Shown: positions 21,200 through 22,155 of the stretch, in pieces
Layout: the number at the start of each line of letters is the position of its first letter
Position numbering within the stretch: the first letter of the stretch is position 1
From: a virus
Virus record (IMG/VR): IMGVR_UViG_3300025109_000077
Location: 1 to 22,155 of that record
Length of the DNA: 22,155 nt
Direction: 5' to 3' (one strand)
The notes under the pieces: generated by a model
Seen by the model: the letters and a program-made list of their open reading frames with translations, nothing else
The model's database searches: none
Told to the model about the DNA's origin: nothing
Program-made: the position numbers and the translations under genes

Positions 21200-21228
21200 A
21201 AAAACCTTTAACCAAAAGGAGATTTAAG

Positions 21229-21762
21229 ATGGCAAGTGCAACAAAGAAGAAAGGCAAAGAGAAGAAGAAGAAGTTTGATAGAAAATCGTTTAAGAGGAAA
21301 GAAGTCCCAGAAGGTATGGGAGAGTTCAGACTTAGAAAAGGGTTTGGTAAACATATCCTTAGTGAAAACAATAAGGATATGACAATAAAGGGAAAGAGGC
21401 TCAAAAGAATAGTTGAGCCTGGTGATATTCTGGTTTGTCCTCCTTCAAAGGTAGGGGCGTTTATGGACAAGTTCATGAGAATTGATGTTTTGCCTAAGAA
21501 GGAGAAGGTAGAACAGAAGCGTTTGAAAAGAGAACATCATGGTGGAGGAAGATACAATGTAATTAACATTGTTTCAGGAGTCAAGTTAAATGATGGCTTC
21601 CTTACTAAAGATGAAGCAAACGAAATGATAGTGAGTGAAGGTGTGAAGCCTACACCAGACGAGCCAGATGAAGAGGAAGAATTTGACGAATACGAAGAAG
21701 AAGAAAATGACGATGAGACTATTGATGTTGGAGAGGACGAAGACGAGGACGATGAACAGTGA
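21229..21762 (+). CDS. 177-aa protein with basic N-terminus and acidic tail
   Basis: The start follows AACCAAAAGGAGATTTAAG. Residues 1-25 are Lys-rich, the centre (about 30-145) may form a compact domain (GDILVCPPSKVGAFMDKF; YNVINIVSG) and residues 147-177 are almost all Asp and Glu. The layout suggests a head-associated or DNA-mimicking protein, or one with a long flexible charged tail. It lies after the capsid gene, where connector proteins usually sit. No family is recognised. Confidence 0.65.
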   Translation: MASATKKKGKEKKKKFDRKSFKRKEVPEGMGEFRLRKGFGKHILSENNKDMTIKGKRLKRIVEPGDILVCPPSKVGAFMDKFMRIDVLPKKEKVEQKRLKREHHGGGRYNVINIVSGVKLNDGFLTKDEANEMIVSEGVKPTPDEPDEEEEFDEYEEEENDDETIDVGEDEDEDDEQ

Positions 21763-22155
21763 AGTCAGAATATTGGCAAGTCCCTGAAATGTGGAAAGGG
21801 GCAACTGTCTATATTCTAGGTGGAGGGTCATCCCTCCTTGATGAGAAACTTGAACTGATAGAGAGGTCTAGAGTCATAGGTGTCAACTGTGCATTTTTGT
21901 TGGGAGATTGGGTTGACATCTGTTGGTTTGGAGACCCACCCTGGTTCGATTGGAACGAGGAAGAATTATCTAAGTATGGAGGGTTGATTACTTGTTGTTG
22001 TGAAAAGATGAGATTCGACCATCCGACCATCAAGGTTCTCGAAAGAGGAAAGAAGATGGGGTTGGAAGATGGTAAGAATTATCGAACTCGTATATCGTGG
22101 AACTGGTCTTCAGGAGGGAGTGCTGTTAATCTTGCTACTCTGTTGGGAGCTAGTA
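21759..22155 (+). CDS. DUF115/MptE-like protein, truncated at the window end
   Basis: A GTG at 21759 overlaps the previous stop and follows GAGG at ten bases; an in-frame ATG at 21789 is an alternative. The visible 132 residues contain ATVYILGGGSSLLDEKLELI, VIGVNCAF, a WFGDPPW segment and WNWSSGGSAVNLATLLGA. This is the pattern of phage relatives of DUF115/MptE-like Rossmann proteins found near structural genes. Nucleotide or sugar-phosphate binding is possible. The frame runs off the edge. Confidence 0.6.
   Translation, partial: MKSEYWQVPEMWKGATVYILGGGSSLLDEKLELIERSRVIGVNCAFLLGDWVDICWFGDPPWFDWNEEELSKYGGLITCCCEKMRFDHPTIKVLERGKKMGLEDGKNYRTRISWNWSSGGSAVNLATLLGAS

Overview
The window looks like part of the genome of a tailed double-stranded DNA phage or prophage. 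The right three quarters carry a packaging and head gene block in the usual order: small terminase, large terminase, portal, MuF-type head protein, DUF2213 protease/scaffold, decoration protein and major capsid protein. Genes overlap by a few bases (TAATG, ATGA, GTGA junctions) and almost all have strong AAGGAGG-type ribosome binding sites. Arginine is coded mostly by AGA/AGG and isoleucine often by ATA. Two short lipoproteins and the SD use point to a bacterial host, and a class III ribonucleotide reductase-like glycyl-radical domain suggests an anaerobic one. The taxon cannot be fixed from the sequence.

Layout. (1) Bases 1-4896, minus strand: about fifteen small, tightly packed early-type genes. 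Only one is recognisable, a GP88-family protein with a four-cysteine cluster. They are separated by repeated leader and stem-loop elements. (2) Bases 4897-5802: a 900-base divergent region without convincing genes, rich in hairpins and copies of a GGTGGCAGA/CCTCCC element. (3) Bases 5803-11125, plus strand: terS, terL, a hairpin-rich doubtful reading frame, the portal, then three small cysteine-rich proteins and a small protein with an NrdD-like glycyl-radical C-terminus. (4) Bases 11215-12700: a run of small membrane or exported proteins (single-TM, coiled-coil plus TM, signal-peptide, TM plus charged tail, lipoprotein) that interrupts the head genes. (5) Bases 12708-15626: a 972-residue MuF protein carrying a PD-(D/E)XK-like nuclease segment and two tandem copies of a HExxH zincin domain. 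(6) Bases 15641-18017: small accessory genes, a metallophosphoesterase, another lipoprotein and a Gly-rich membrane protein. (7) Bases 18030-22155: DUF2213 protease/scaffold, decoration protein, major capsid protein, an acidic-tailed protein and a truncated DUF115/MptE-like gene.

How the genes work together. TerS/TerL would package DNA through the portal into a head built by the DUF2213 protein, the decoration protein and the HK97-fold capsid protein. The MuF protein probably sits inside the capsid and may deliver its nuclease and peptidase domains with the DNA. The most unusual signals are that MuF cargo protein, the stand-alone glycyl-radical domain, and a dispersed leader element placed 20-22 bases upstream of the start codon of four minus-strand genes.
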